64,000 nt of DNA from Phoenix dactylifera (GCF_009389715.1 NC_052394.1:21888899-21952898); one strand, 5' to 3'; numbered from the stretch's first letter, positions 1 to 13,800 are shown. Notes: generated from the sequence alone by a model not told the origin. Made by a program: numbers and translations.

Positions 1-1860
1 CATCAAATGCCAATTCTTCAATACCTAGCAAGATCATTAAATTACATGTCACTGACATATTTAATTTCTATTTACTTATAATCTTAAAGTCATTTACAAC
101 CCATCCCTAGGACTCAATTTCATTTTCGGGTCCATAGCCCAATTTAATTTCTGGTTCTGGTCTAATCTACTTCCTGGTTCGGATTTGATTAAATTCCTGA
201 TTCAGGTCTGGTTCACCTTCTGGTTCGGGTTTGACCCAATTGCTCTCTGGTTCAGGTCAGGGCCCATTTGCATTCAGGCCCAAAGTTTAATTGGTTTCTG
301 GATCAGGCCCGTGGCCTGATTCAATTACTGGGCCCATTTGTAATCAGGCCCAGAAACACAATTAGTTAATTTATAATTAATCCTTATCAGTTCTAATTAA
401 TTTAAAAGGGAGCCTAGTCTCAAACTATATTCAATTTAGTCCCTATATTAAAATTTGAGCTCTTCAAGCCCAGTTAGTTTTAGTTTTAAGAACACTAGGC
501 TTGAATCAGGGCCCAGCCCGGCTTCAGGCTTCTAAAGCCAAGTTTATTTGAAACCCACTCCGGAATCATTTCGGAATTAGGCCCATTTCGGCCCACAGCC
601 ATTTTATTTTATTTTTCTTTCTTCTTTACTTTTCCTTCTTTTCTTTTCTTTTTTTTCTTTTCTTTTCTTTTCTTCTTTTTCTTTTCTTCCTTCTCCACTC
701 TTCCCGAACCTTCTCTTTCTTCCTTCTTCGTTCCATCCCGATCTCCTCTTTTTTTTTTTCTTTTTTCTTTTTTTTTTTTCCTCTTCTCCCACGAAACTGG
801 GGAGCGAGCTCGGAAGGGTGCTCAGGATGAGGCCGGCCCGAAGCCGACGGCGCTGCGGCCAACCGGCGGCACCGGCGGCGGCCGGGATCCCACCTGCGGC
901 AGCCGCGGCCCGACTGGCAGCTCTACTCCTCCACCTCCGGTGAAGGAGATGGGTCACGACCACCCGTCGGGGAGCGACAAGACCGGCCGAAGCCGGTGGT
1001 GCTCGCGAAACGCGCGGCCGACACCCGCGGTCGGCCCGATGGCGTCTACGGTGGCCCGAGCCGACGACGTCCATGGCCATCGGAAATCGCCCTTCGGTCC
1101 ATCTTCTCTGTTTCCCTCTGGCCACAATCAAACCGGTTCCCTCCATGGGAACCGGATTTGAACAAGCCGAGGACCATCCCCACGAATCGAGAGGTAGGTT
1201 CATTTTGGATTTTTAGATCAAGGGTTTTAATGGGAAGGGGAAGTCACCGTTGAGTGGAGGGAAAGGTTCTTCATCATGGGCCGTCAATGGTTTTCGGTCA
1301 ATAGACCCAGTGCCGGATGAATGCCGCCCATGATAAGATCTTCCCCTCTACATCATCTCCCTACCCATCTTTCTCTGTTAATCCTCTTCTAGCTAGATTG
1401 GATCTAAGCTATTAACATGTAAATCATGAATGGGGAGAAGGGTTAGGGTTTACCTCATTCCGATGAGCCGTGAAGTATTCCCGGCGACTACTGTGCCTGC
1501 TCCGGCGGCAGAAGGTGATGACAAGCTGGAGATCCTCCCTCCTCCGGCGCCACTGCTCTCGGTCCGGCTCCTTGCACAGAAGACAGAGAGTAAGGGAGGT
1601 AAGAGGTGGTCGATGGAGTTCTCTGTGACTCCATGGGCTTTTGTAGCTCCTCATCCAGCTCGGAGGGGTGGGGGACCGCGGCTGTTAGGCAGTTTTAACT
1701 GCCTCAACAGCTGCCGTTCTCCACCGCCTTATTCCCGAAATCACCAGATGGACCGCCGACTTCGGTTCATCTGGTCCGGGGTTTACACAGACAAGAATGC
1801 TATATGCTCTCGCATTTCACCACCTTCCCTCCTTACGATCTGATCATGCCTCTCGTATTC
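1..1860. repeat. Repeat-rich region, probably transposon-derived (LTR-like?)
   Basis: No convincing gene is visible. Bases 130-360 carry many imperfect copies of GGTTCAGG- and GGGCCCA-like words. Bases 600-790 are an almost pure pyrimidine tract (T/C) that gives long false lysine/arginine frames on the other strand. Bases 800-1150 are GC-rich and 1430-1740 are again GC-rich with open but unconvincing frames. The order of AT-rich block, pyrimidine tract and GC-rich block resembles the long terminal repeat of a Ty3/gypsy-like element. I could not find element ends or internal protein domains, so the family call is a guess. The left end may lie outside the window. Confidence 0.35.
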
Positions 1861-1879
1861 AATCTTGCCTAAGGAATGC

Positions 1880-2090
1880 TGAATCGGCCTGTATCGGCCG
1901 GTTCAGCCCATACCGAACCGGTACCAGCTCTGATCAGTCCAATTTGGCGTTAAAAATCCGTACCGATCCGTACCGGTTTCAATTTTTTTTTTGGCTTTTG
2001 GATGCATAAACCAAAACAAACCAGTGGTACTGGTTTGGTACCGATGCTAGCGCCAACCGGTATCAATTCAGCGATTTTTGGTCTTGCCAA
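1880..2090. repeat. Foldback repeat with GGTACCGG-like words
   Basis: The segment contains repeated and partly inverted words such as ACCGAACCGGTACC and TGGTTTGGTACCGA on either side of a T run near 1985. A second segment of the same style lies at about 41195-41390, also with a T run in the middle. The inverted arrangement and the recurrence in one 64-kb window suggest a short non-autonomous foldback element. No coding capacity is seen. I recall similar words from palm genomic DNA, but that is memory, not a search. Confidence 0.5.
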
Positions 2091-2099
2091 GCTTACTAT

Positions 2100-5000
2100 T
2101 TAAGATGCCCTTTCTTTGGGTCGGAGAAAATAAGAAAGGAAATGCAATGATAAGAGATGATTCAGCCAGGAACCGATTCTTAGCAAACGTTCAAGAATAC
2201 TTGTAATATGAGTTTCCCACTCGACGACGACGAATACGGAGCCGACAAAAGCATCTATTAAACACGCATCTCTCCCTGGGAGTGCAAGTACTACTTTAAC
2301 CCGCTTTCATGAGACCTCATTTCCCTTATCTAGAATAATAACTTTCGGCACCAATAAGAAAAAAGGATTCCTACTCTAAACAAAAGGCACCAACGTTCAT
2401 TATAACTTTAGTCCCAAAGGGCACCACTTTCAGTTTATGTCCTAAGCCACCACCAAAGCGATAGGGAGAGATCCAAGGATTTGCTGCACCCTATGAAAGA
2501 TATTATTTCCTTCCCTTAGATCTGACTAAAAGGAATGTTAAATGACAAAAATGCACAAATTCACTTGGCATGCCCACAGATACCAGTCATACCACAAAAG
2601 TTAATGTATCCATCAAGATTCTCTCACAGCAAATGAATTCCCTAGTCAATGTTTGTGGAACTGGTGAAGTCAAGCAACACAGGGATTTCAAAAATCCAAA
2701 ACTAGAGATTCATAGAATGTCCAGGAAAGTTGGTCAGCTTCAACTTAGAAGCAAAAGTTGGTTAACTGATGAGAAAATGCAGTAATCTTATTGACAACTT
2801 CAATTGCTCCTGGAGTACAGGAGAAAAGGGAATCCACAAAGATTTTTCTGCACCGCTTCATAAAACCGACCATATAGTGACATCCAGCCCTGAAAGTAAA
2901 CTACAATTAATTTGAAATAGGCCAAGTATGGAAGCCCATTGGGCCAGCAGAGGTACTCGTTAAGCAAGTTAACAGAGCAGCTGTTTACCTTCAGAACCAC
3001 AATTATCGATAAAATCTTTGTAACCATCTTCAAAGGCTTAGCATTTTTTGTTGAATGCCCATGAATTTCTTGCCATTCGACATCATGGCCAGTGACAAAG
3101 CTCTACTAGCCACTCAATCTATAGACATGATTCTTTTTTCTTTTTTTTTTTTGCACATTAAATAGCAACTTTTCCATTTTCCTTCCACAGTGGAAGTGTT
3201 CGTTGAAAACTCTGAACAGAAATATACCTGTTTCATTGAATCCTCCAGATGCTCTTCATTTTTGTTTATCACCTCGCGCAGTTGTCCATGTACAGATGCA
3301 TGCTCACCCGAACGTATACAAAAGCATCAAATGTAGAGAAGATATTCTATCACTGAAGGGTTAAACCTAATAACTGGGTAGCAAATGCAAAATCCTATCA
3401 AAATGTTAACTCCAAGAGAATTTGCGACATCAATCCATGTATGAAATGGAATTTGACCAACAGGTTATTCCAATGATCTTAATAAAATGTCACAGCAACA
3501 TAGTTGTATGGTTCTAACCAATCATAAATAATATGTCAATGGAGTAAGATAATCACAAAGCAGACAACACAAAGCTGACTTGACAAATTTTGTCGGAGTG
3601 ATATTTGGCCTGAAGGACCCAGTAAGAGGATAAATGACTAAGATGGACTGGATCAGTGGCAAAGAGAACGCAGAGGAGCACATTAGATATTTGGGTCAAG
3701 TCAGAAGACACAATTGATCATTGCATTAACCGACGAAACATATTGATGAGGTTGATTTCAAGTCGAAAGATAATTATGATCTGTAAAGGGTTGCTAAACT
3801 AATAGTATATATGAAAAATGAGAGACATGGAAAAGAAAGACCACCACATTTCTAAAAAAGAAAATATAAGCAAACAAGAGGGGAAAAGAAAGACATGATA
3901 ATTAGATATGATTATGGAGATCTGCGGTGGAGCATGGATGCGGACACGAGAACCAGATTTATGCAAGTGTGTGACTTGAGAAGAGTAAGAAAGGAGATAT
4001 AGGAATACATGGGAAAAATAATTTTGATTAAGCATTATATATTTAGATATTTTATCAAAAAAATATTAAAACAATTATATGTTAAGGTTTTCCAATATGC
4101 ATATTTCTCATTCAAAGTTCCTAACTAGATCAGCAATTTCCAAAAACTGACACTTTTTAAAGTTATCTTAAATTTACATTCTTGACCAATATTTAAAATG
4201 AACAAGGTTGCATTTAAATTTTTTTTATAAGTATAAAAGTGAATATTGTGTATTTGATTTAGATACATATTATACACAGATTCTAGGAGTTGTACATGAG
4301 TGTCCAGGTAAAACAGCAGATTTGAGGTTACTTTAGCTTCTCATCTTGATGATATCGAGATATAGAGATTATAAACTTGTAACCCAGTCTCATAAAAACC
4401 TTTGATTAAATTATTGATGTATAATTTATTTTAGTTTAGATCTCATGATGAAAAGGTCATTGGACATCATAGACGACTTTATTCTGTGGCCATGTAACAA
4501 GCAATCCAGCAAGGTCGAAGGCATTTTGGCTAGCATTCCCATGACATTGGTCAACTCTTTGCATAGACAATACCCACTTTCCAGCAACCTCATACTGGCA
4601 ACCACTTAACAACAATATATTTTGACACTTCAGTCCAGGATAGAAGATGATTTAGACAACCAAGGTATCAAGGCATCAGACTGTGCTTAAATCAGAGCAA
4701 TCAGCAGTAAAAAAGCCGACAATCATATATGTGGTTATCTAAGAGCTTGAGTGGAAGCATGATTTTCCTTAGGTAACTGCAACTTACTGGCAAAAGGTAC
4801 AAAGGGATCAAAATTTCTCAGATCATTAATTTGTTAGAAACTCTGATGTTTGCAGGCAAGGAATGCTGTTTCAATCACTAATTGTTTGCTGAGGAAACAG
4901 CTGTGCTAGAAGACAATGTAAGCCCCAGCCATAATCCCCAGCTAAAGTGCCTATGTATCACACAAACATAAGATTAACTTCAGCTGGCTATAGCACAAAA

Positions 5001-6243
5001 TAATGAAGTTCATGCAACCAATAGTGTCCATCATCTCAGAATTTTGGTTTTGGCATTCAGAACAGACATATTACCTCATCCTGCTTCCGGGCATTGCAAT
5101 GTTTACACAAGAGCTTGAATGCATATGACTATGAAAGCTATTGTTAAAGGATGGATGAGCAGAACAATAGAATTCACTACTGCATTGTGAGTCACAAGAA
5201 ACATGGTTTTCCTCATATATACACCTTACCTTCAGGCATACAAGACAAGCAGGACACAGGGCTCAGTCTTCAAGCTGTTGTTACTAGATTAACAAGCAAA
5301 ATAATTTTATCTATACAATCATAATTGGGTTTACAATAGTTGGTGCAAAAAGGCTCGGTTGAATAACATCTTAAAATAGAAAAATTATGCAAGCCAAGGA
5401 GAAGCAGCATATAGGTCAGAATGACTTATATTGTTCTTTACTGGAAATATACTGTCGATATGTAATATAAAAGGTTAGAATGACATTCTTGAGGTGGCAA
5501 GAGAGTATGGCTTCCATCAGCAGAAATTTTTTGACACCCAAACAGCAAAATATAATATGCCATTACAACCCGTAAAGTCAAACAATATAATTGATGACCA
5601 CAACAAGGGATGACTATCAGGCCTGGCTTACTGTAATTCTCCAAATTTATTACACTCATCGAAGCTCTAACAATTCAGAATTAGTTAACCCAGATCACCA
5701 AACTCTGCGTTCACAAAAAAAAAAAAAAAAGTTGGTTTAAAATCTAGTGCAGGACAGAATAAAGTCATAAGTATAACTGGTAACAACTTACTAATTTCAT
5801 GGTAAAACAACAAGTATGGATCTCCACCGATAGAAGTTTTCCAAGACATGGGTGTTAGTATCAATTTATTTGGCTCCCTTGTTGATAGGCAGTTAATGAG
5901 GCTCACAAAGAAGAATTATTTTTAGGATACTGCCCGGAACATGACTGTGAAAGTGGCAGTTGGCCAAAGATGGCAAATTTCAAAAGTTTAAGCCAAAGAA
6001 TTGGAGCAAAATATACTCGGGTAATGACTGATGAAGGTTGCACAATGATGGCTGAAGAAGGGAGATATTCATGAAATTTGAGCAAATGGTGTAAAGGTAT
6101 GAAATTTTGTCGAAACTACTTTCCCTGGTTTCTCAGTCCTCACTCTTTACTAATATTTTCTAGAGTTTGGCCTTTGAGGAGTCACCTTTTAATTAAAATT
6201 TTCTAGAGTCCTATTCTTCTTATCATTGGCTAAGTTCGAGACC
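2100..6243. other. AT-rich intergenic spacer
   Basis: This stretch is mostly AT-rich with many stops in all frames and several homopolymer runs. I see no complete gene. Weak exon-like islands at 2780-3320 are listed separately. No promoter or RNA gene could be supported. Confidence 0.6.
2780..3320 (-). other. Exon-like islands, unidentified (possible gene remnant)
   Basis: On the minus strand about 3229-3310 reads VHGQLREVINKNEEHLEDS followed by MKQ and a CAG|GTATAT donor-like site. About 2988-3040 reads AFEDGYKDFIDNCGSEG and runs into a GAAG|GTAAAC donor-like site. A third patch at about 2800-2893 follows a TTTCAG acceptor-like site. The patches have protein-like composition, but their phases do not join cleanly and an in-frame stop sits directly before the second. 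I do not recognise the family. They could be the remains of a decayed gene or chance open frames. Confidence 0.22.
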
Positions 6244-6690
6244 AATAGGGTGGCAATTAGTCTGGGTTGGATCATGTCAGGATGAGATACAGCCACATAG
6301 GTATTAAAGAAAACGTGCCAACCCAAACATGATCCATTTATTATACAAGGCATAAATCCAAAACCAAACATGAAAACAAGGAACCTGACCCAACCCACAT
6401 TACCTATTCAATAAAAAGGTGAGATCAGGTCAAGATCGTGATAACATGTTAGATGGGTATCAAATGGTTTAATGGGTTGTGCTGTAACCATGTCGACCCA
6501 ACCCATTTAATAAATGGGGTGAAGTGGGTTAATCAGGTTAGGACTCTAAACCCAAATTTAACCTATTTAATAAATCGGTTAAGTTGGGTGAACCCGTATA
6601 TGACTGAAACTATTAATACCAAACCCTTATCCGCTCATCTTGGGTTGGTTGAGGGTCAGATTGGTGGGCTAGGTCATAAATTGCCACCCC
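6244..6690. mobile_element. hAT-like MITE with terminal inverted repeats
   Basis: The left end reads AATAGGGTGGCAATTA and the right end AAATTGCCACCCC, so the ends are inverted copies sharing GGGTGGCAATT. The flanks TCGAGACC (6236-6243) and TCGAGTTC (6691-6698) match at 6 of 8 positions, as an aged 8-bp target duplication would. The interior is about 447 bp with many GGGTT and AACCCA words, including CGACCCAACCCATTTAATAA, and has no transposase frame. The TIR style and 8-bp duplication fit non-autonomous hAT elements. Confidence 0.6.
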
Positions 6691-6698
6691 TCGAGTTC

Positions 6699-7878
6699 AA
6701 CTCGTGGTTGCAAGAATTAGGAGAGAGGTATGCATACCACTTCAGGGAAGCAAGCATTTGAAATGTTATAACAAGGAATAACTCAGGAAGCAGGTGCCTG
6801 TTCGAAATTCTAGGGAGTTTCTTAAAGCAAGTTTGTCACCCTAGGTTGAAGGCATCAGCTACTGAGCTTCAAACAGGACTGGAGAGACTATGGTAATTCT
6901 AATTAGTTTATTTGTTTTGGTAGGCCAACATTTTTTGTTTTGTAAGTATGCTAGTTAAATCATTTTAAAATTCAAGTTCTTCATTGTCTTGCTAGAATTT
7001 ACAAGCTACAGCAAAAGGTCCTTTCTTCTAAATTCAATTTCCGCAATTCCCACTTTTACCAGTATAAATGCTTATGAAAAAGAGTATATAACATCTCAGG
7101 AAGACACTTAAATGAGGTAAGTTTTCCAGTATTATTAAATGTCACTAAAGTGGCAATCAACATACTTTATCTTCATTTATTCAACCTAATAGCATGAGCT
7201 TCCTGAGAACGCTAAGTCAAGAGAGCCAGTCCAGTTACATCTGCATACTATAGCAAATAAAAAATGGCATCATTACCATATATTCTTATGGCGATAATTA
7301 TTCATAGTAATTTAAATAAATTCCTTCATCTCTAGATAACCTCAAAATTATGACTGTGATGATAATTCAAAATTAAGAAAAAAAAAACAATGTAATTATG
7401 GAATTAAAATCCAGTACAAACTTTTTCAAGATCGAACAGTTGCAGAATCCCTTTATTTATGCACAAAAGGTTTGGGTTAACAATCTAGCCAGTAATTTTT
7501 TGAGTCACCGGTTAGATCATACCAAGGACACCAGTAACCATCTATTATATAACTTGATAATAACGATGATGATGGATTATAGAAAAGTCGGCATTCTTCT
7601 TACCTCTATGTACCTGTATATGTCTGTATAAATAAATAATAAATTTAAAACCAAACATTCACTACAACTAACAGCAAGGAATAATTCTTGCAAAATATAC
7701 TCATGCAATTGAACTTTCTTTCTTTTTCTTTTTTTATAAGTGAGACTTACTGACAAGTACCAAGTGATGAAGCAGAATTGCCGAAATGGGAAGAAGTAAT
7801 GCTATTAATGAAAATGGTTGGAAAGGATGTTCTTTAAAAAAAAAAAGTTTGTTAAAAGTCAATAATCACTAGTCATCC
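6699..7878. other. Intergenic spacer downstream of the RPP30-like gene
   Basis: AT-rich sequence with no supported gene. It holds the 3' flank of the minus-strand RNase P subunit gene, whose stop codon is at 7879-7881. Nothing else is recognised. Confidence 0.6.
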
Positions 7879-10800
7879 TTACAAATGTTTTCTTGGTCTT
7901 CGGAACTGACACATTTTCTTCTTGAAAAGCATTGGCTTAAACAAACCCTTGAAAGGCAATGGGAAAGCTGGATAGACCGGCCTTTGCCTGCTTCCTCGTT
8001 TCACTGAATATATCAAAGAGTAATGTAAACAATCAAGAATAAAAGGCTAACAAGTATAGAAGCTCTTTTGGAAACATCATGAAGATGTAACTAGTTCTAA
8101 ATTAAGCTTCAAGTTCAATGAATGTACTACCTGACTTAATCTTGCAGGATGTGCCCCCGTTCGGAGCTGCTGAATTGTTTTCTATTTGTTTATTTTTGTT
8201 AGATGCAAACTCCTTCAATACTTCATCACTTTCAGTCAAAACAACTTCTCCTACCCCCAGCTCTTTTCTGTCCATAAGAGCATCCTCTAAAGGTATGTCA
8301 TCTGCTAATGAGCTCAGGTCCTCTCTTTCATCACTTTCTCGATGCTTAGCAATATCGCTTTGCAAATATAAGCCATAGGCATTCAAATTTTCATCCTTCA
8401 GCTCTTGCTCAACATTTTTCTCTGTTCTTTTCTCTTCTGGCATATCTTTCTCCATGAAAATGGCAAAAAATGACTCATTATCCCCTGATGAGATCTGAGT
8501 TGCAACATTGATGCAACACATTTCTTCTGAGACATCAGTAGGAGTCTGAATTGCAACTGGAACATGATCAGACTGATCTAGACTTGTATGATCCTCCAAA
8601 CATCTATCGGATAGCTCACAGACCTCAAAAGCAGTCGAACATATTGGATTAGCATTAGATGGCAAAAGATTTTCCTCATCTGTGAACTTACAATCCTCTG
8701 ACACTGCACTACATATAGGCACATCAGCTGCATCAGAAATCATAGCATGCCTACTTTTGAGGTCCTCATTGGCCACGACATCTGGGTCAGGTTCTTCAGC
8801 ATTAGCAAATGATGTTTCCATGTGAAACGATGAAGCCAAAACATTTGTGACAGATTTTTGCTGTTCTAATGGTGTTGTATCCATTGGCATTCTATTTTCA
8901 ATTAGAAGCTCATTAGACATCTCTTGTTGTGTGACATCACCAGTTGCAGAAAGAGGGGTGCCATCTGCAGCAGCAGATGACCCCAGTTTCTTAGGAGAGG
9001 AGATCTGTGTTTGATGTTGACAGAATGAGAATGGCACAACAGCCTTTTGCTGTTCTAATGGTGTTGTATCCATTGGCATCCAATTCTCAACTAGAAGCTC
9101 ATTAGACATCCCTTGCTGTGTGACATCACCAGTTGCAGCAAGAGGGGTGTCATCTGCAGTAGCAGATGACCCCAGTTTCTTAGGAGAGGAGACCTGTGTT
9201 TGATGTTGACCGAATGCGAATGGCATTCCATCAGCTATTGATGTGAAATCAATCGTATTTGAACTTTTAGACAGTTTGCCGGCAGAAGAGAAAAACTTTG
9301 TCATATCATCCAATGATGGCAAATCACCTTGGCTGCTAGAGATAGGATCCCAATCGTTACAGTCATTAAGCCAAACCCTTTCAGAGTCCAATTGTTCATC
9401 GGGCAAAATTCTTTCAATTCTGATAGCTTCCTTATAGCAATGCTTCTTTCTTAAGGCATTAGCTACCAGCGATCTGCATACCAATGAAACAAGCCAATAT
9501 GGATTATAAGAATTAAAAAAGGAAAAATGAAAAAAAATGCATAAGATTGATTGCAGGAATATTAGAAGAACAAAATATACAAAACCTGCAGTTCTTGGAA
9601 ATAGTTGCTTTTGCTCTCTCAATAGAGAGGCCAAGCAGAAACGCAGATAAATTTGCAACATCATATGGCCCTCTAATTTCATTTACAGTGGAAGCAGCAC
9701 TTGAAATGATGAGATTCTTCCCTCGTGTCCAATCCACTAGTAGCTGTCAGTTGGAGAAATGAATATTTAGATGACAGAGTTGATATCTAACTATTAGCTA
9801 ATAGGTAGATGGCATGATAAGGCATCTGAAGCATGCAGTACAGGAAAGATTGATGTTGTGAACACTCAGGTAATCAAAAGAAGTCTGGTTCTGTTGATTG
9901 AGAAAAGAGTATCACAAAATACTCATACATAGGATTGCTCCCTGCATTTCCATGATCTTTATTTTTATATAATCTCTCAAGTTATCTACCAAGAATCCAG
10001 GAAAAGGAAAAAAACAAGCCTTGATAATAAGTTCTATTTTAGCATTGTTGAATGATCCTACAGAAATATCTTCTTGGACAAAGCAACCAATTGTAGCAGT
10101 CATAGTTTCTCACTGACCTGAAATTCCAGCTGAAGTTTACAGTACATTGAATTGTTGCTCAAGCCTATACATGAATTTGCTGGGAATAATGCTTACCTAA
10201 TTAATTGCAAACAGATTGATAGGTGAAGTGAGAAATTAGCTTGAAGGCATATTGGATGGTATCAGAATAAAGGGCGAAAGTGGTGTGGTAAAATTTGGCC
10301 AAACTCATTGACCCGATACAACCAACCTTATCCCACCACAAACTCAATACGGATAGGGCTAGATTGTCTAGAGAACCACTAGACATGGCAGTCAAATGAG
10401 ATGTCAGGCCAATATTATATGAACAGGGTATGGTTCCAGTGCTATCACCAAAAGTAGATAACAACTATAACCTGAAAGCTTTATGAGCCTTCATAACATA
10501 TTAAGATACCATAATTTGGCAGCAATTTTTAAAAACTTTATTACTCGTATTATTCTAATAGATATTTTTCTTAGAAATATATGACTAATTAGTAGAATTT
10601 TCACTGCCACTATATGCTACTATCGCATATAATGGCCAATAATAGCAAAACAAAAGCATTACAGATATTTTCTGCAAGAAATTATTTTTTTTGTATTTGT
10701 ATAATTCTCATACTAGTATTTAGGCCCATAGATTTAAGTACTATACCATTTGTAGTAGAACTAAGTGTAACTATGTAGATCAGAGACAAGCAAGGTGAAT

Positions 10801-13800
10801 CCAGATTTGCCACCCTAGATAAAGCCTGAGAAAACAGTCCAGTGTAGGATAAAGCATAAAGATATAGTATTTTTGTTCAAATTGGATCTAAATCGGTTAT
10901 GGTTGACCTCAAATGCTGACAGGCAGACCCATTTGCTCAATTTTTGAAAGCTAAGATTGTTCTTTCCCTATACAAAGCCTCCTTTCCTAATCCCCATACA
11001 AGCCATTTACACATCATGCGATAAAGGAAAAACTTTAACTGGCTAGGCGGCATATTTCCTTAATTTAAGTGCTCCTTTAAGAGAAATTCTAATCAACTCC
11101 GCCTTCCTTTGTGTACATGTGTATATGTAGTAATTACAAGCTTAAAATGAAACAAAGGAAGAAAATAAACACAAATCTAAAATGGCAGAAAAACCTACAG
11201 AATGGGCACATCTTATCAACTTATTTGCAAACAGAACTAACAATCATTTTCCAAAAGAAATAAACCAACAAGAACAAAAACTTTTTCCTGAAATAGGACA
11301 ACCTAGAGTGTAACTCTAAAATTTAAAAGGCTACAATTTTAAGATTCCTAATCAACCTTTCATCAACACTCCTAAGAACTGTAACGACTTTCTGGCTTGC
11401 AATAATGAGTGGAGACAAGATGGACCCTTAACATAGAAATGACGTATTCCTGTCAAGATGTACTTTTAACATAAAAATGACTTATTCCTGTCAAAATTAG
11501 TTGTGGCATAGATGTCCTGCCTCTATTACAGTTAAACATATAAGATTGCAACAAGGGGGGAAAAAGCAAGCCAACTAAATAGTCCAAAACTACAATAAAA
11601 TTTACTGGATTGATTTCAGGATTAAGACTTTAGCTTCAATGTACAAGAACGTATCATGGCCCTTATCAAATGCCCAAAATCTTTGGAATGAGGCAGCTAT
11701 ATGGTAAAAATGGTTTAATTTAATTTATTAACTAAAGTAAGATGGTAAAGCAAATTTATTAATTGTAATGTGTGACTATTTACCTTGGCATCTGATAACA
11801 TTTGTCTCCTGACATGAACATCAGCAATAAGGTGAGAGTATGTTATCTCAAAAAATAACCCACGCTGCAATCAAATCAGGTATAGATTAGGCTAGCAGGA
11901 AATTATGTCACAATTTGATTTATTATATTAACACAATCAGGGAGCATAACTTCATTAAAAAAATTAAAGAGCAATCTCATACAGCACCTTAATTGCAGCG
12001 TCTACCATTGGAAGTTTTAAACGGAAAGGAAGCCTCTGAGAGAAGTCTATCGATATTATATCAACCTGTGAGAAAATATCTCTTGTTGAGAATACTCAAC
12101 CAGCAATAAAGTTGAATTTAAAAGGTAAATAAAAATGAAGGAATGCTATGACGAACAAAACCTGAAAAATATAAACATATAGCAATTCTACAATACATGG
12201 TAGATCACACTACAATGACACATCAAAAAGGCCAAAAATTTGTTCCAATGGACTCATCCGCCCTTTATAGGAGTCGTCGGCAACAGAAGATCCATATGGT
12301 TTACCACAAAAGCTGGCGTAAGGTTTGACAGTTATGAGTTCCAGTAATGGAAGATTTCGTACTTGGTTTTAAGCTTAAACAAATTCACTATATCAATGAC
12401 CATAACTACATTTTGCTTTTTCCTTTTTCTTTTTTCTTTTTTTTTTTTTTTGCTTAAAAAATATGATTGTTCAGCATAAACATTCCTTTTTTTTCTTTTA
12501 AACTTAATTTGCTACAGTTCATGTTCATCATCTAGAAGAAAAGAAAATGCACCACCAAAATACACATAACATTTGACTATAAGCAAGTGCATCATAGACC
12601 AGAATCTCTTCCAATCTTGAAATCCACTACTCATTCGGTCATACAATGCAACTACCCTCTAATCTACTTGTACGCATTATATTTTTCATCTTAAAGTACA
12701 ACTACAGACTGATAAAATTAATAATATCACACATATAACAGATTGAAATTCATCTTCTCATTTGCTTAAGAAGAAGATGAATAAAAACAAATCATCCAGC
12801 ATTGAATTGACACTGATTTTCAAAGTACTGATTGCTCCAGTGACTAAGGTTATAGGTCTAATGCCACTGCATCAATGATTTTTTGGAACAGGTAGAGTAA
12901 TAAAGAGTAATAAAGATTGGAATTCCAGGGCTTTTGGCTCAATTTAATCTAAAGATATCCAAAACCATCTGCAGTCTCTTTTGTTAAAGTCCGAATCAGC
13001 AACAACTTTCTTTTAGAGAGCATTGATATAATTCTTCTTCATAGCCTTGAGGATAAATTTGTATCTCATCTATTATCTGATGAAAAGTTCAGATGAAATT
13101 TGCATTCCCTGCACCATCCCATAGCCAGCTGAAATTGGCTTGAGGCCCAGAAACACCTTATACTCCACTGAAATTGGAAGAACAGCTACAAGACCATTCC
13201 TTATGAGCTGTGGAGCTATGTTGACACAGCAAGGAAAGACTTCAAGAAGGTTATTGAAGTGTTGGAAACTTTATGTAACTCGATACCTATGCTTCTTATG
13301 AAACTACAAAACTTATCCCCGTTTTTCGCTTCAGGATTTACCCTGAAAATTGGGTAACACCATAATTGCTTCAACAAGGTTATTGGAGTGTTTGTTATTT
13401 ATTACCTTTTATATTTGGACAATTGGGTAAATATAACTTTACTTTCTCACATCAAATTTTCAATATCATAAGGATACGTTAACTGTCGTGTCCGGAAAAT
13501 CCATATTGAAATTTTTTATACAAAAAAAAAAAAAATCCTTTTTACTGTTTTGGATGGTGGTTACTAAAACGCATACTTAGGGTTTAGTATCAGAAACTCA
13601 CAATGTCATGCACTGCCAATAGTTTATCGAAGGAAGAATGAAAGAAAGGAACCACCACGCAATTGCGCTTCTCAGATTTTAAGAAAACTCTGATATATAA
13701 ATCTAGTACTATAGCGAAAATAAAGGAATATAAACAAGCAAGAAGCATTGTACCTCAGAGAACTTGCAGGCCTCATCGAAGGCCACCTGGTTGAGAGGCC

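Noticed and set aside
604-1203. Long minus-strand frames rich in Lys, Arg and Glu
   Set aside because: They come from the pyrimidine tract at 600-790 and GC-rich repeat DNA; there is no domain or sensible composition.
10801-10830. TTTGCCACCCTA, like the right end of the hAT-like MITE
   Set aside because: A matching left end could not be found, so element borders are not supported.
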